A stretch of 41,402 bases of DNA from an uncultured Sutterella sp. (GCA_937906995.1 CALESB010000061.1:1-41402); one strand, 5' to 3'; counted from the first letter of the stretch, positions 1-7,371 are shown. Numbers and translations: made by a program. Notes: a model not told the origin generated them from the sequence alone.

Positions 1-514
1 GAAAGTGCGTGTCCCACGTCGTAAGAAGCGCCGTCCCATTTTGTGTGAAATTCCAAATCCCGCCAGAATAACCGGATACACTACCATTACTTCCTATAAT
101 GCGATGACACGGGATGATAAGAGGTAAAGGATTATTTGCAATTGCATTTGCAACGGCTCTCACTGATGATTTTTTGCCAATCATATTGGCAATATCTGCA
201 TAACTCATTGTTTCACCATAAGGAATTGATGATACTGCGGCCCAGACTAGCTTTTGGAAACGCGTTCCAGATGCGAGATACTTTATTGAGAAGTCTCGTC
301 TTGAACCAGAACAAAACTCTTGGATTTGTGACCGTGTTTGTCTCATAACTCCAGAATCTGCCTCTTGCCAAACTTCTGGGTAGAATCGTTTAAGGCGATT
401 AAGACCTCGGATGTGTTTAGCCCCATCAATCCAGTCGCACATAAGTAGAGTATCTTCTGTGGAGATCAGCAATATCTGACCAACCGGTGAAAACCAGTTT
501 TGAAACAAGATCAT
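1..514 (-). CDS. ogt: methylated-DNA--[protein]-cysteine S-methyltransferase (Ogt type), 3' end cut by window edge
   Basis: Reading leftwards from ATG 514, the frame stays open to base 1, giving 171 residues without a stop, so the gene is partial. It is a suicide repair protein that moves the alkyl group of O6-alkylguanine (and O4-alkylthymine) to its own cysteine. The family signature PCHRI is at residues 135-139, with acceptor C136. The preceding helix-turn-helix carries the arginine finger (SSVRAVANAIANN, R119). The N-terminal RNase H-like part is weakly conserved, as usual. After GYSGG the tail (IWNFTQNGTALLTTWDTHF) is a little longer than the usual tail with a K..LL..E pattern, so the C-terminus may be altered. 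No clear Shine-Dalgarno is seen upstream. Confidence 0.88.
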   Translation of the reverse strand, partial: MILFQNWFSPVGQILLISTEDTLLMCDWIDGAKHIRGLNRLKRFYPEVWQEADSGVMRQTRSQIQEFCSGSRRDFSIKYLASGTRFQKLVWAAVSSIPYGETMSYADIANMIGKKSSVRAVANAIANNPLPLIIPCHRIIGSNGSVSGYSGGIWNFTQNGTALLTTWDTHF

Positions 515-965
515 TTAAACCTCTTGATTAAAAAAGACTGAGTAAAACAAGTCTTATCAAAATAAGCTTAGCAGGTTTGAGATGTTGGGTTAAATCAGAT
601 TTCAAAAAGATTCTTGATAATGGAATTCAGATAAATGAAAAGTTTGTCAATTGAGAGTCTGTTAGAGATGCTTTTTATAAACAATAGTTGTGAAAACAGT
701 ATCTGATTAGAAAAATAAAAAACTAGCAAAAATAGGCACGACCACCCTATTTTTTACCATTTAAACAACGCAACATAATAACAGTTATGTTGAATAATAT
801 ATTTATATATCGATCTCCTGCTATGGTTCTGTAAAGAATTGCCAAAAGTTTTATTATGAATAAATACCATCCCTTTTATTAGGATTACTACTAGGACGTG
901 TCGTAAGACATCAGCGTAGACTTCTTACCGCAGTAAATTAATCAATCATATATATGAGGTTTATG
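515..965. other. AT-rich intergenic region between ogt and pcp with an inverted repeat
   Basis: These about 450 bp separate divergent ogt and pcp. I find no credible gene. The one clear structure is an inverted repeat at 771-792: CAACATAA, six-base spacer, TTATGTTG. It resembles an operator rather than a terminator because no T-run follows. A weak promoter-like pair (TTGCCA at 839-844 and TAAATA at 861-866) could serve pcp. I would not rely on it. Confidence 0.5.
771..792. repeat. perfect 8-bp inverted repeat, possible operator upstream of pcp
   Basis: The arms CAACATAA (771-778) and TTATGTTG (785-792) are exact reverse complements around a six-base spacer. It lies about 175 bp upstream of pcp and 257 bp upstream of the ogt start. 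There is no adjacent T-run, so a protein-binding site is more likely than a terminator. The binding protein is unknown. Confidence 0.4.
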
Positions 966-1607
966 ATGAAAGTTTTGATTACAGGGTTTGATCCATTTGG
1001 CGGTGAAAAAATTAACCCAGCATGGGAAGCTGTAAATGCTTTACCAAATTGTATTGATGGGGTTGAGGTTATAAAAGTCCAACTTCCAACAGTTTTCAAA
1101 AAATCTGCATTAAAGCTCTTTGAAAGCATTGATTCATTTAAACCGGATGTTGTACTTTGCGTTGGTCAAGCTGGTGGTCGATTTAACCTTAATGTAGAGC
1201 GCATCGCTATTAATATTGATGATGGAAGAATTCCAGACAATGAAGGTTATCAGCCGATTGACGTGAAGATCTTCGATGATGGTGAAAATGCCTATTTCTC
1301 TAATTTGCCCATTAAGGCTATGGTAGAAGAGTCGAAAAAGGCTGGTGTTCCTGCAGCTGTTTCTAATACTGCTGGTACCTACGTTTGCAATCATATTATG
1401 TATTCACTGTTGTATTACATTAACAAATATAAGCTGAATATCAGAGGCGGTTTTGTTCATGTTCCCTATATCGCAGAACAAGTGATGGGAAAAAAGAATG
1501 TTCCGTTTGTTGAGTTAATGTCAATGACCAAAGGATTAGAAGCTTGCATTCGTGCGATCAAAACTCATTCTGAAGACATTACGGTAACTGGCGGTTTAGA
1601 ATGTTAA
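966..1607 (+). CDS. pcp: pyrrolidone-carboxylate peptidase (pyroglutamyl peptidase I)
   Basis: This cytoplasmic cysteine peptidase of family C15 removes N-terminal pyroglutamate from peptides. The full 213-residue family length is present. The N-terminus MKVLITGFDPFGG is typical. The triad expected for the family is visible: E78 (in NVERIAIN), C141 (in GTYVCNH) and H165 (in FVHVPY). Three in-frame ATGs lie at 954, 963 and 966. I chose 966 because the GAGG at 956-959 then has normal spacing and the family begins with MK. A Rho-independent terminator follows directly, so this is a single-gene unit. With the secreted dipeptidase at 2011-3867 it fits peptide scavenging. Confidence 0.95.
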   Translation: MKVLITGFDPFGGEKINPAWEAVNALPNCIDGVEVIKVQLPTVFKKSALKLFESIDSFKPDVVLCVGQAGGRFNLNVERIAINIDDGRIPDNEGYQPIDVKIFDDGENAYFSNLPIKAMVEESKKAGVPAAVSNTAGTYVCNHIMYSLLYYINKYKLNIRGGFVHVPYIAEQVMGKKNVPFVELMSMTKGLEACIRAIKTHSEDITVTGGLEC

Positions 1608-1628
1608 TTGCATTCTTCGCATAATGAC

Positions 1629-1661
1629 AAAAGGCAACCGGAATCTTGGTTGCCTTTTTTG
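1629..1661 (+). terminator. Rho-independent terminator of pcp
   Basis: AAAGGCAACC (1630-1639) pairs with GGTTGCCTTT (1648-1657) around an eight-base loop, followed by a T-run on the plus strand. Confidence 0.9.
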
Positions 1662-1680
1662 TTTCTGTTGAAATCTAGAA

Positions 1681-1872
1681 TTATTGTCTCGATTGATTGT
1701 CTTTTAATTGACGCGCCTCCCCTATTCTAAAGGGAATGGCCTGCTCCCGCACTGCCTGGCGCAAAAAAATATTAACTGCTGTGGTCATGTCCATTCCCAA
1801 TTCAGAAAACAGTTTTTGTGCCTGTTGTTTCAATTCTGGATCAATTTTGATGTTCGTACTTTGACCAGCCAT
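1681..1872 (-). CDS. RelB/DinJ-family antitoxin, no toxin partner
   Basis: This 63-residue protein has the ribbon-helix-helix layout of RelB/DinJ antitoxins: a short beta strand (STNIKIDPELK), then helices with the family pattern LGMDMTTAVNIFLRQAV, then IPF near residue 52. Such antitoxins bind their own promoter and neutralise a RelE/YafQ-type RNase. Here no toxin gene follows: the stop at 1681 runs into the pcp terminator, and upstream lies the terminator of the dipeptidase gene. The start has a good ribosome site (AGAGGA, four-base gap) and a very good promoter. It may be a remnant or may act on a toxin elsewhere. The short tail after IPFRIGEARQ is within the family range. Confidence 0.85.
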   Translation of the reverse strand: MAGQSTNIKIDPELKQQAQKLFSELGMDMTTAVNIFLRQAVREQAIPFRIGEARQLKDNQSRQ

Positions 1873-1895
1873 AGCATCCTCTTTTGTTATTTAGT

Positions 1896-1924
1896 ATTCT
1901 ACATAACGAAATGCCCATTGTCAA
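1896..1924 (-). promoter_or_regulatory. sigma-70 promoter of the RelB-like gene
   Basis: On the minus strand, TTGACA (1919-1924) is followed after exactly 17 bases by TAGAAT (1896-1901). Transcription would start near 1889, leaving a leader of about 17 bases before ATG 1872. The arms GTTAT and ATAAC flank the -10 box at 12 bases' separation, a possible autoregulatory site. Confidence 0.75.
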
Positions 1925-1950
1925 TATATTAGGCGCATTTTGGACATATT

Positions 1951-1977
1951 AAAAAAAGGCACCTCGACTGAGGTGCC
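1951..1977 (-). terminator. Rho-independent terminator of the C69 dipeptidase gene
   Basis: GGCACCTC (1958-1965) pairs perfectly with GAGGTGCC (1970-1977) across a four-base loop. Read on the minus strand it is followed by seven T residues (A-run 1951-1957 on plus). Confidence 0.92.
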
Positions 1978-2010
1978 CTTATGTGACGAATATTTAATTA
2001 GTATTTAAAC

Positions 2011-3867
2011 TTACACGTCAGCATTTTCCGTACGCTTGGCGGGACCCTTGTAACCTTCGGTTTCCACGAATGCAGTATCCATCACTGCAATACGTTCCTT
2101 ACCGTTAAAGGTGTGGAGCCAAATGTCATAAGTAGCACCTGCCAACATGTTCTTAGCAAGATCCTTTTGCGTGAAGGTTAAAACCATATCAAGCTTGCCG
2201 TCACCATCCACATCTCGCTTAGCAGTCTTAATCGGTTGTGCTAACTTATCTGCCATCTTAATCTTGTTACCAATAGATGCGCGACCCACGCCAGCATAAG
2301 TCTTGGAGAGATCAATCTTCGTTGCATCCATCTTACCCTTGGAGAATAAAACGAGATCAACTGTCTTATCGCTCTTCGGATCGATACTGTCAGCCATAAC
2401 CGTCATGCTGTACGGAGCCATTTGACGCAACTTGTCAGCAACCTTTTCTTGAGCTTGGTTGAACGTCTTCAAGTTATAAGCATGGAGATATTCAGCAGCC
2501 TTGTAGTCAGACACCTTCATCAACATCTTGGCATGATTTTCAACTGTAGCACGTTCCTTTGCCCAATCTGCTTCCATCGATGAGATCATTTGAGAGATCT
2601 TCTTCAGGTCTTGACGTTGGAAGTCGTACGTGTTAGCGGCATTAATGAAGGTAGACACAGGCCATTCAGCACGATAGCTGAAGTATTCAGGTGTACCCTT
2701 GAAGTGCTCAGCCGTTGCCTTGTCCCACGTAAAGAAAGAAGTACCTTCAGCCGGACGTGCCAATGGATAGAACGGCACATACGGGCTTTGGCACGGACGT
2801 GCATGCGTGCGATAGCCAGCAATCAAGAGCGGATTCTCATTCATTTCAACAACAAGTGACTCATGCGTTGTAGCACGGCAAATGCCTAAACTTTGCGTGT
2901 GATACCACATGTTATCTTGTTGAGCAATATCATGTTCGTGTGTACGAAGAAGATCCTTAACATCCTCAACTCCCCACTTTTTATTGGGTGTTGCGCTGTA
3001 CGGGAATTTTTCTGGATCGGTAATATTTTGACCAGTAATCTTCTTCCAAGCAAGATTATTACGAGATGAGTTATAGTCTGCAGCACGACGGTCTGCCGGT
3101 GCAACTGCTACACGATAGTTAAAGTCAGAGTAAACACCTTCCTTAGCTGGCTTATAACGACCATTCTTAATTGCACGTTCAATCATTCCCGGAGCAACAA
3201 TGACATTTTCCGTATCCGTTGCGTCGACTTTATCCATCATAAAATTATTCGGGATATAAACAATTTCATTGTCCTTCACACGACGAGCGACCCAAGTGTT
3301 ACCTTGGTGAATAGCGATTTGCCAAGCTTCTTTCGGGTCTGCAACGGTATAGGTACGACCTTCAGAGAAATAACCATACTTACCTAATAAATCAATGGCA
3401 ATTTCAATAGCATGACGTGCACTAGTTGCACGTTCAGCCATTAAGCGACGAATGCCGTAACCAATGCCACCATCTTTGGTTGGCATAATGTCATCTTCGT
3501 AAATACCCGTGCAGGCATTAGTTGCGATCACAACACCATTTTCGTTGACAAAGCCGTCAGAGAAAGAAGCGCCGGACGGATCGTAAGTTTGAGACCAGTA
3601 GAAACCAAAAGTCTTCTCAACTTGCGGAATTTCGGCTGCAGCCTCTTCAAACTTAATCTTTTCCCCTTTTTTATGCGTAGCTGCGGGAACCCAGTATTGG
3701 GCTGACAAAATACGGCCACCGTTATCTTCATTATGACCGACGATAATGTTGCCAGTCTTACTAACGTCCTTACCAACAATAACCGTAGAGCAAGCTGTGG
3801 CATTTAATGCTAAACCACCCAAAGCCAAACCCATGGCAGCCGCTGCCAATTTCATTTGAAAAGCCAT
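2011..3867 (-). CDS. secreted C69-family dipeptidase (PepD-like)
   Basis: This 618-residue peptidase belongs to family C69 (N-terminal nucleophile hydrolases). The true start is ATG 3867: an AGGAGG-type ribosome site sits seven bases upstream, whereas an in-frame ATG at 3888 has none. A Sec signal peptide (hydrophobic run at residues 7-22) ends ATA|C26, so cleavage would expose C26 as the N-terminal nucleophile. The following CSTVIVGK and GHNEDNGG match the family. The peptidase domain covers roughly residues 26-430. The remaining C-terminal part includes DVDGDGKLD (552-560), which looks like a calcium-binding DxDxDG loop. Its site of action is the periplasm or outside the cell, yielding dipeptides and amino acids. 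It is a single-gene unit with its own terminator. Confidence 0.92.
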   Translation of the reverse strand: MAFQMKLAAAAMGLALGGLALNATACSTVIVGKDVSKTGNIIVGHNEDNGGRILSAQYWVPAATHKKGEKIKFEEAAAEIPQVEKTFGFYWSQTYDPSGASFSDGFVNENGVVIATNACTGIYEDDIMPTKDGGIGYGIRRLMAERATSARHAIEIAIDLLGKYGYFSEGRTYTVADPKEAWQIAIHQGNTWVARRVKDNEIVYIPNNFMMDKVDATDTENVIVAPGMIERAIKNGRYKPAKEGVYSDFNYRVAVAPADRRAADYNSSRNNLAWKKITGQNITDPEKFPYSATPNKKWGVEDVKDLLRTHEHDIAQQDNMWYHTQSLGICRATTHESLVVEMNENPLLIAGYRTHARPCQSPYVPFYPLARPAEGTSFFTWDKATAEHFKGTPEYFSYRAEWPVSTFINAANTYDFQRQDLKKISQMISSMEADWAKERATVENHAKMLMKVSDYKAAEYLHAYNLKTFNQAQEKVADKLRQMAPYSMTVMADSIDPKSDKTVDLVLFSKGKMDATKIDLSKTYAGVGRASIGNKIKMADKLAQPIKTAKRDVDGDGKLDMVLTFTQKDLAKNMLAGATYDIWLHTFNGKERIAVMDTAFVETEGYKGPAKRTENADV

Positions 3868-4123
3868 TATGTTCCTCCTCTTGAACATATTTGCTTGAAC
3901 GCCCCTTTTAATGGGTACCTAAAATTGATAAAGATTGTAGAACCCTCCCTTGTTACAAATTAGAAGGGATAACCCTTAATTGATTGATTTTATTGACATT
4001 CATCATTAAAAATAGTTTGCTTAACAAACATAGGGTTATTGCCCACAAATCGATATTTCACAAGCTTTAGAATCAATAGAGTGAGTTATTCTGTAAGAAC
4101 TAATATATAAGTTAGAGGACCAT
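3868..4123. other. divergent promoter region, dipeptidase / D-amino-acid lyase
   Basis: This AT-rich spacer lies between two divergent genes. A TTGACA lies at 3993-3998 on the plus strand but lacks a good -10 at the right distance. A TACAAT on the minus strand lacks a good -35. I can name no firm promoter. Confidence 0.3.
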
Positions 4124-5251
4124 ATGAACTTGAAAAGCATTGATACTCCTGCCCTTATCCTGGATAAAGGCATTATGCAGGCTAATATAAATAGAATGCA
4201 TGACAAGGCAAAAGCATTAGGTGTTACGTTACGTCCGCACGTTAAAACCAGCAAATGTTGGGAAGTTGTTCGTCGACAGTTATTGGGCAAAGAGGGTCCT
4301 ATAACAGTTTCTACCTTGAAGGAAGCAGAAGAGTTTGCCTTGCACGGGGTCACTGACATGATCTACGCCGTAGGGATAGCTCCACAAAAGTTGCCTCGCG
4401 TTGCAGCACTTTATGAAAAAGGTGTAGATCTCAAGATCATTTTAGATAATGTAGCTAGTGCAAACGCTGTTTCCACATTCTGTAAAACACATCATTATGC
4501 GTTCAAAGTACTTATCGAAATTGATTGTGATGGTCATCGATCGGGATTAAGACCTAATGATCCAGAAATAATCAATGTTGCGAAAGCAATTGCGGCTCCT
4601 GCAATCTTATCTGGAGTTATCACACACGCGGGCGGATCATACGATGTCGACACAGAAGAGGCATTGATAAAAAGAGCTCATGGTGAAAGAGATGGTATTT
4701 GCGCAGCTAAAAACCTTCTTTCAAGTGCCGGCTTTAAGTGTGAAACAGTTTCTGTCGGCTCAACGCCTACTGCATTGTATGCGGATAACCTGGAAGGTGT
4801 TACAGAACTTCGTGCAGGAGTATATGTGTTCTTCGACTTATACCAGGCTGGGGTTGGTTCGTGTCAACTGAGTGATATTGCTTGTTCACTTCTAGTAACA
4901 GTAATAGGTCATCAGAAAGATAAGGGGTGGATCATAACGGATGGCGGTTGGATGGCTATGTCACGGGACAGAGGTACAGCCAACCAGAAGATAGACCAAG
5001 GTTATGGTCTAGTCTGTGATATTGATGGAAAAATAATAAGTGGACTTTGGATGAGTGGAGCAAACCAAGAACATGGGATTATTTCGGCTAGGGACAATAG
5101 CGCCATCGATTGGGAGGATTTTCCAATTGGCAAACGTCTGAGAATTCTCCCTAATCATGCTTGTCCCTTTGCGGCGCAACATCCAAGATATTATGTTGTA
5201 GATAACTCTCAAGAAGTCTTAGATGTTTGGGATCGTTTTTACGGTTGGTAG
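4124..5251 (+). CDS. D-threonine aldolase / D-serine dehydratase-like PLP enzyme (alanine racemase fold)
   Basis: This 375-residue enzyme belongs to the fold-type III PLP family that includes D-threonine aldolase and eukaryotic-type D-serine dehydratase. The N-terminal TIM-barrel domain begins DTPALILDK. The PLP lysine should be K41 in RPHVKTSK. The C-terminal beta domain holds the metal pair H345 and C347 in LPNHAC, which is diagnostic for this family and absent from true alanine racemase. The substrate (D-Thr, D-Ser or 3-hydroxy-D-Asp) cannot be decided. The ribosome site AGAGGA lies just before ATG. It stands alone between divergent peptidase and terminator. A role in D-amino-acid catabolism in the gut is an inference. 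Confidence 0.9.
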   Translation: MNLKSIDTPALILDKGIMQANINRMHDKAKALGVTLRPHVKTSKCWEVVRRQLLGKEGPITVSTLKEAEEFALHGVTDMIYAVGIAPQKLPRVAALYEKGVDLKIILDNVASANAVSTFCKTHHYAFKVLIEIDCDGHRSGLRPNDPEIINVAKAIAAPAILSGVITHAGGSYDVDTEEALIKRAHGERDGICAAKNLLSSAGFKCETVSVGSTPTALYADNLEGVTELRAGVYVFFDLYQAGVGSCQLSDIACSLLVTVIGHQKDKGWIITDGGWMAMSRDRGTANQKIDQGYGLVCDIDGKIISGLWMSGANQEHGIISARDNSAIDWEDFPIGKRLRILPNHACPFAAQHPRYYVVDNSQEVLDVWDRFYGW

Positions 5252-5279
5252 ATATATTTAGCTAAGTTGCTAGAGACTA

Positions 5280-5310
5280 AGGCGTCAGTTAAATTCTGAC
5301 GCTTTTTTTA
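5280..5310 (+). terminator. Rho-independent terminator after the D-amino-acid lyase
   Basis: GCGTCAG (5282-5288) pairs with CTGACGC (5296-5302), seven-base loop, followed by TTTTTTT. Confidence 0.93.
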
Positions 5311-5560
5311 TTCAAAAAACATGAATTTATAAATTGTATTTTTCTATCTATTATTTTTAATAATACCCACATATTAATCATCAAAGCCAATTCATCACAA
5401 AACATATAATTTCCAATAGAAAATAACTATAAACATATATTCAAATATAGAGATGAATTAACGTAACTTTAGTGATTAAGAGCTCAAGTATACGTATTAA
5501 AGTCAAGAATCAGATCATATCATCAACTACAAGTGATAAATTCAGATTTTTATATTTTAG

Positions 5561-5575
5561 ATAACACTCAATATT
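5561..5575 (-). repeat. operator-like element, distal inverted copy
   Basis: ATAACACTCAATATT is the exact 15-base reverse complement of 5706-5720. It lies about 145 bp upstream of the promoter copy, compatible with looping by a repressor. Confidence 0.7.
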
Positions 5576-5627
5576 CTAATTGTTAGACTATGTTTTCAAT
5601 CATTATACTGCGTGTTATTAATATATT

Positions 5628-5647
5628 AAAGCTATGAAAATAGCTTT
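5628..5647. repeat. hairpin with GAAA tetraloop
   Basis: AAAGCTAT (5628-5635) and ATAGCTTT (5640-5647) are perfect arms around GAAA. No T-run long enough for a terminator follows. It lies between the distal and proximal operator-like copies. Confidence 0.45.
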
Positions 5648-5679
5648 TCAAATGGCTCTAGATTAAAAGATTGATCTAC

Positions 5680-5708
5680 TTGACAGTACATATTATAACT
5701 ATCATAAT
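5680..5708 (+). promoter_or_regulatory. sigma-70 promoter of the hipB/hipA-like operon
   Basis: A perfect TTGACA (5680-5685) is followed after 17 bases by CATAAT (5703-5708). The start of transcription would be near 5715, inside the first proximal operator-like copy (5706-5720), so a bound repressor would block RNA polymerase. Confidence 0.75.
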
Positions 5709-5720
5709 ATTGAGTGTTAT
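5706..5720 (+). repeat. operator-like element, promoter copy
   Basis: AATATTGAGTGTTAT overlaps the -10 box and the expected start of transcription. It is identical, inverted, to 5561-5575. Confidence 0.7.
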
Positions 5721-5738
5721 TATATTGTAATACTTATT

Positions 5739-5752
5739 ATATTGAGAGTTAT
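5739..5752 (+). repeat. operator-like element, start-codon copy
   Basis: ATATTGAGAGTTAT repeats 5707-5720 with one mismatch, 32 bp downstream (about three helical turns). It ends directly before ATG 5753 and includes the GAG that serves as the ribosome site. Confidence 0.65.
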
Positions 5753-6061
5753 ATGAGACCATCTGTAGCTGTAGAAACGTCTTTAAAGGCCTTAGGTGAA
5801 AATTTAAAGATTGCTCGTCTTAGACGTAGATTGCCACAATTGCAAGTTGCAGAGCGCGCCGGAATTAGTCTAAATACCTTAGCGAAGGTCGAGGCAGGCG
5901 ATCCCGGTGTATCCATTGGTAATGTTGCTGCAGTCATGCAGGCCATTGGCCTAGGCACTCCCCTACAAGATATCGCCTCCCCTAGCGCAGACACCTCAGG
6001 ATTACGCCTTGAAAATGATCGTTTGCCTAAGCGTGCTCGTAGTGTGAAAAAGGTAATCTGA
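5753..6061 (+). CDS. HipB-like XRE-family helix-turn-helix regulator
   Basis: This 102-residue protein has an XRE-type helix-turn-helix at about residues 13-65, with the typical pattern RLPQLQVAERAGISLNTLAKVEAGDPGVS. Its position directly before a hipA-like gene, with a TGA/ATG one-base overlap at 6061, makes it the likely antitoxin and autorepressor. An upstream in-frame GTG at 5714 is unlikely because it falls at the expected transcription start. ATG 5753 has a GAGAG site. The C-terminal tail (residues 75-102) is basic and longer than the bare domain. The three operator-like copies upstream are its probable targets. Confidence 0.85.
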   Translation: MRPSVAVETSLKALGENLKIARLRRRLPQLQVAERAGISLNTLAKVEAGDPGVSIGNVAAVMQAIGLGTPLQDIASPSADTSGLRLENDRLPKRARSVKKVI

Positions 6062-7242
6062 TGAACGATCTTAAACACTTGAACATATACTTTAAAAGCA
6101 CAAAAAATCTTTTATCTGTCGGTACGTTAAGTATTAGTGGAGCTTCAAGTCAACGCCCCGTTTGCTACTTTGCTTATGACCAATTCTGGCTTGAACACGG
6201 CTTTGCTTTGGGTAAGGATTTACCATTAATAGCGCGTGTTTTTCAGACAAGTCCACGTTTTCCATTATTTGGCTTCATGCAAGACTTGATTCCTGGGATT
6301 GGGGCTAGAAAACTGCATAAGCTGATGGCAAAAAAAGACTTTACAAACATAGAGTTATTCCTTCACTCACAAGAATCCATTAGGCCTGGTGCACTTGGCT
6401 TTTATTCCCAAACTAAAGCTTCACTTCAATCAAGGGCGATTCCGAGTGTTATTCGTGATTTAGAGCGTTTAATGATGGGACAAGTCAATATTTCAGATAT
6501 AGATAATCTCTATTCTGCCCTTTCCTCGCTTCCAGGCGAACGTTTTAAGCTATCTTATGTTAATGGTAAAAATACAAACGTTATTGCTAAATTTACACAC
6601 CCAGATCCAGAACGTAATTTAGCAGTGTGGGAAGCTGTCGCTTTAAGCCTTGCGAAGCGAATCGGTCTAAAAACAGTTTCTGCTGAGTTGACATCATTTC
6701 GTGGCATTGATGCCTTAGTAACAGAACGATTCGATAGGGATAGTCAAGATAATGCCTTAGGATTTGCTACTGCTCAAGCTTTACTGGGGGCGGCTCCCAA
6801 TAGCTACCACTCTTATCTCGAAGTGGCGGATATCTTAAATGAGAGTGGAGAATCTCCTAGAGAAGATCTTGAAGAGCTTTGGAAGAGAATGGTATTTAAC
6901 ATGGCCATTGGCAATGTTAACGATGCGTTAAATAATATTGGCTTTTTACGCTCGCAAAATGGATGGCGTCTGAGTCCTATATATTCATTAACCCCTACTC
7001 CACTGCCGGTAAATCGACGCCACCATGCTACAGGCGTTACTCAAGACTGTGATTCCCCTGACTTAACTAAGGCAATCGAAGTATGTCGCTATTTTGCACT
7101 AAGTAACCGAAAAGCCGTTGAACTGGCGCATGAAATTACTTCATATTGTTCTCAAAATTGGGAAACAGTTGCTCAAGATCTACAAGCAGATCCTATTGAG
7201 ATGGATACTATGAGCACTTCATTTGCTCGTTTAAACCAATAA
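6061..7242 (+). CDS. HipA-family protein with degenerate kinase active site
   Basis: HipA toxins are Ser/Thr kinases that phosphorylate glutamyl-tRNA synthetase or related targets. This 393-residue protein keeps the family frame. There is an N-terminal subdomain at about 10-115, a degenerate P-loop (SSLPGERFKL, 155-164), the ATP lysine K177 in VIAKF, the TERFDR motif (221-226), and a C-terminal GFL...WRLSPIY block. The catalytic loop reads NVNDALNN, so N287 sits where E. coli HipA has D309, and A289 replaces the histidine. N292 (E. coli N314) is kept. The metal-binding aspartate D332 is S309 in PIYSLTP. It is translationally coupled to the HipB-like gene. It may be a pseudokinase. The motif alignment is by eye. 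Confidence 0.85.
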   Translation: MNDLKHLNIYFKSTKNLLSVGTLSISGASSQRPVCYFAYDQFWLEHGFALGKDLPLIARVFQTSPRFPLFGFMQDLIPGIGARKLHKLMAKKDFTNIELFLHSQESIRPGALGFYSQTKASLQSRAIPSVIRDLERLMMGQVNISDIDNLYSALSSLPGERFKLSYVNGKNTNVIAKFTHPDPERNLAVWEAVALSLAKRIGLKTVSAELTSFRGIDALVTERFDRDSQDNALGFATAQALLGAAPNSYHSYLEVADILNESGESPREDLEELWKRMVFNMAIGNVNDALNNIGFLRSQNGWRLSPIYSLTPTPLPVNRRHHATGVTQDCDSPDLTKAIEVCRYFALSNRKAVELAHEITSYCSQNWETVAQDLQADPIEMDTMSTSFARLNQ

Positions 7243-7371
7243 CTAGAAAGAAATCTGCTTCCAAGAGCGCCTTTTCTAAGACATTTACCGAATATGGACT
7301 TTATGTCTGATTTTTCTTTTTAGGAAATTTTCCTATACTTAATGGGTGCTCAATTTTTTTAGGGGCTTTAA

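Larger units (their letters stand above)
5311..5752. other. long AT-rich regulatory region upstream of the hipB/hipA-like pair
   Basis: No gene is supported in these about 440 bases, which are much more AT-rich than the rest. They hold three copies of a 14-15 bp element (5561-5575 inverted, 5706-5720, 5739-5752), a GAAA-loop hairpin (5628-5647) and a strong promoter (5680-5708). A fragment GTGTTATTA at 5612-5620 repeats part of 5714-5722 and may be a decayed fourth copy. Confidence 0.6.

Noticed and set aside
136..348. Short plus-strand open frame near the left edge
   Set aside because: It is the antisense of the clearly recognisable ogt gene.
890..910. Insertion-sequence end: similarity between bases near 20 and near 900 (CGTCGTAAGA / GTGTCGTAAGAC)
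   Set aside because: The match is only about 9-10 bases, with no transposase or target duplication.
6061..7242. HipA-like gene as a pseudogene
   Set aside because: The frame is complete at normal family length with intact coupling to the regulator; only active-site residues differ.
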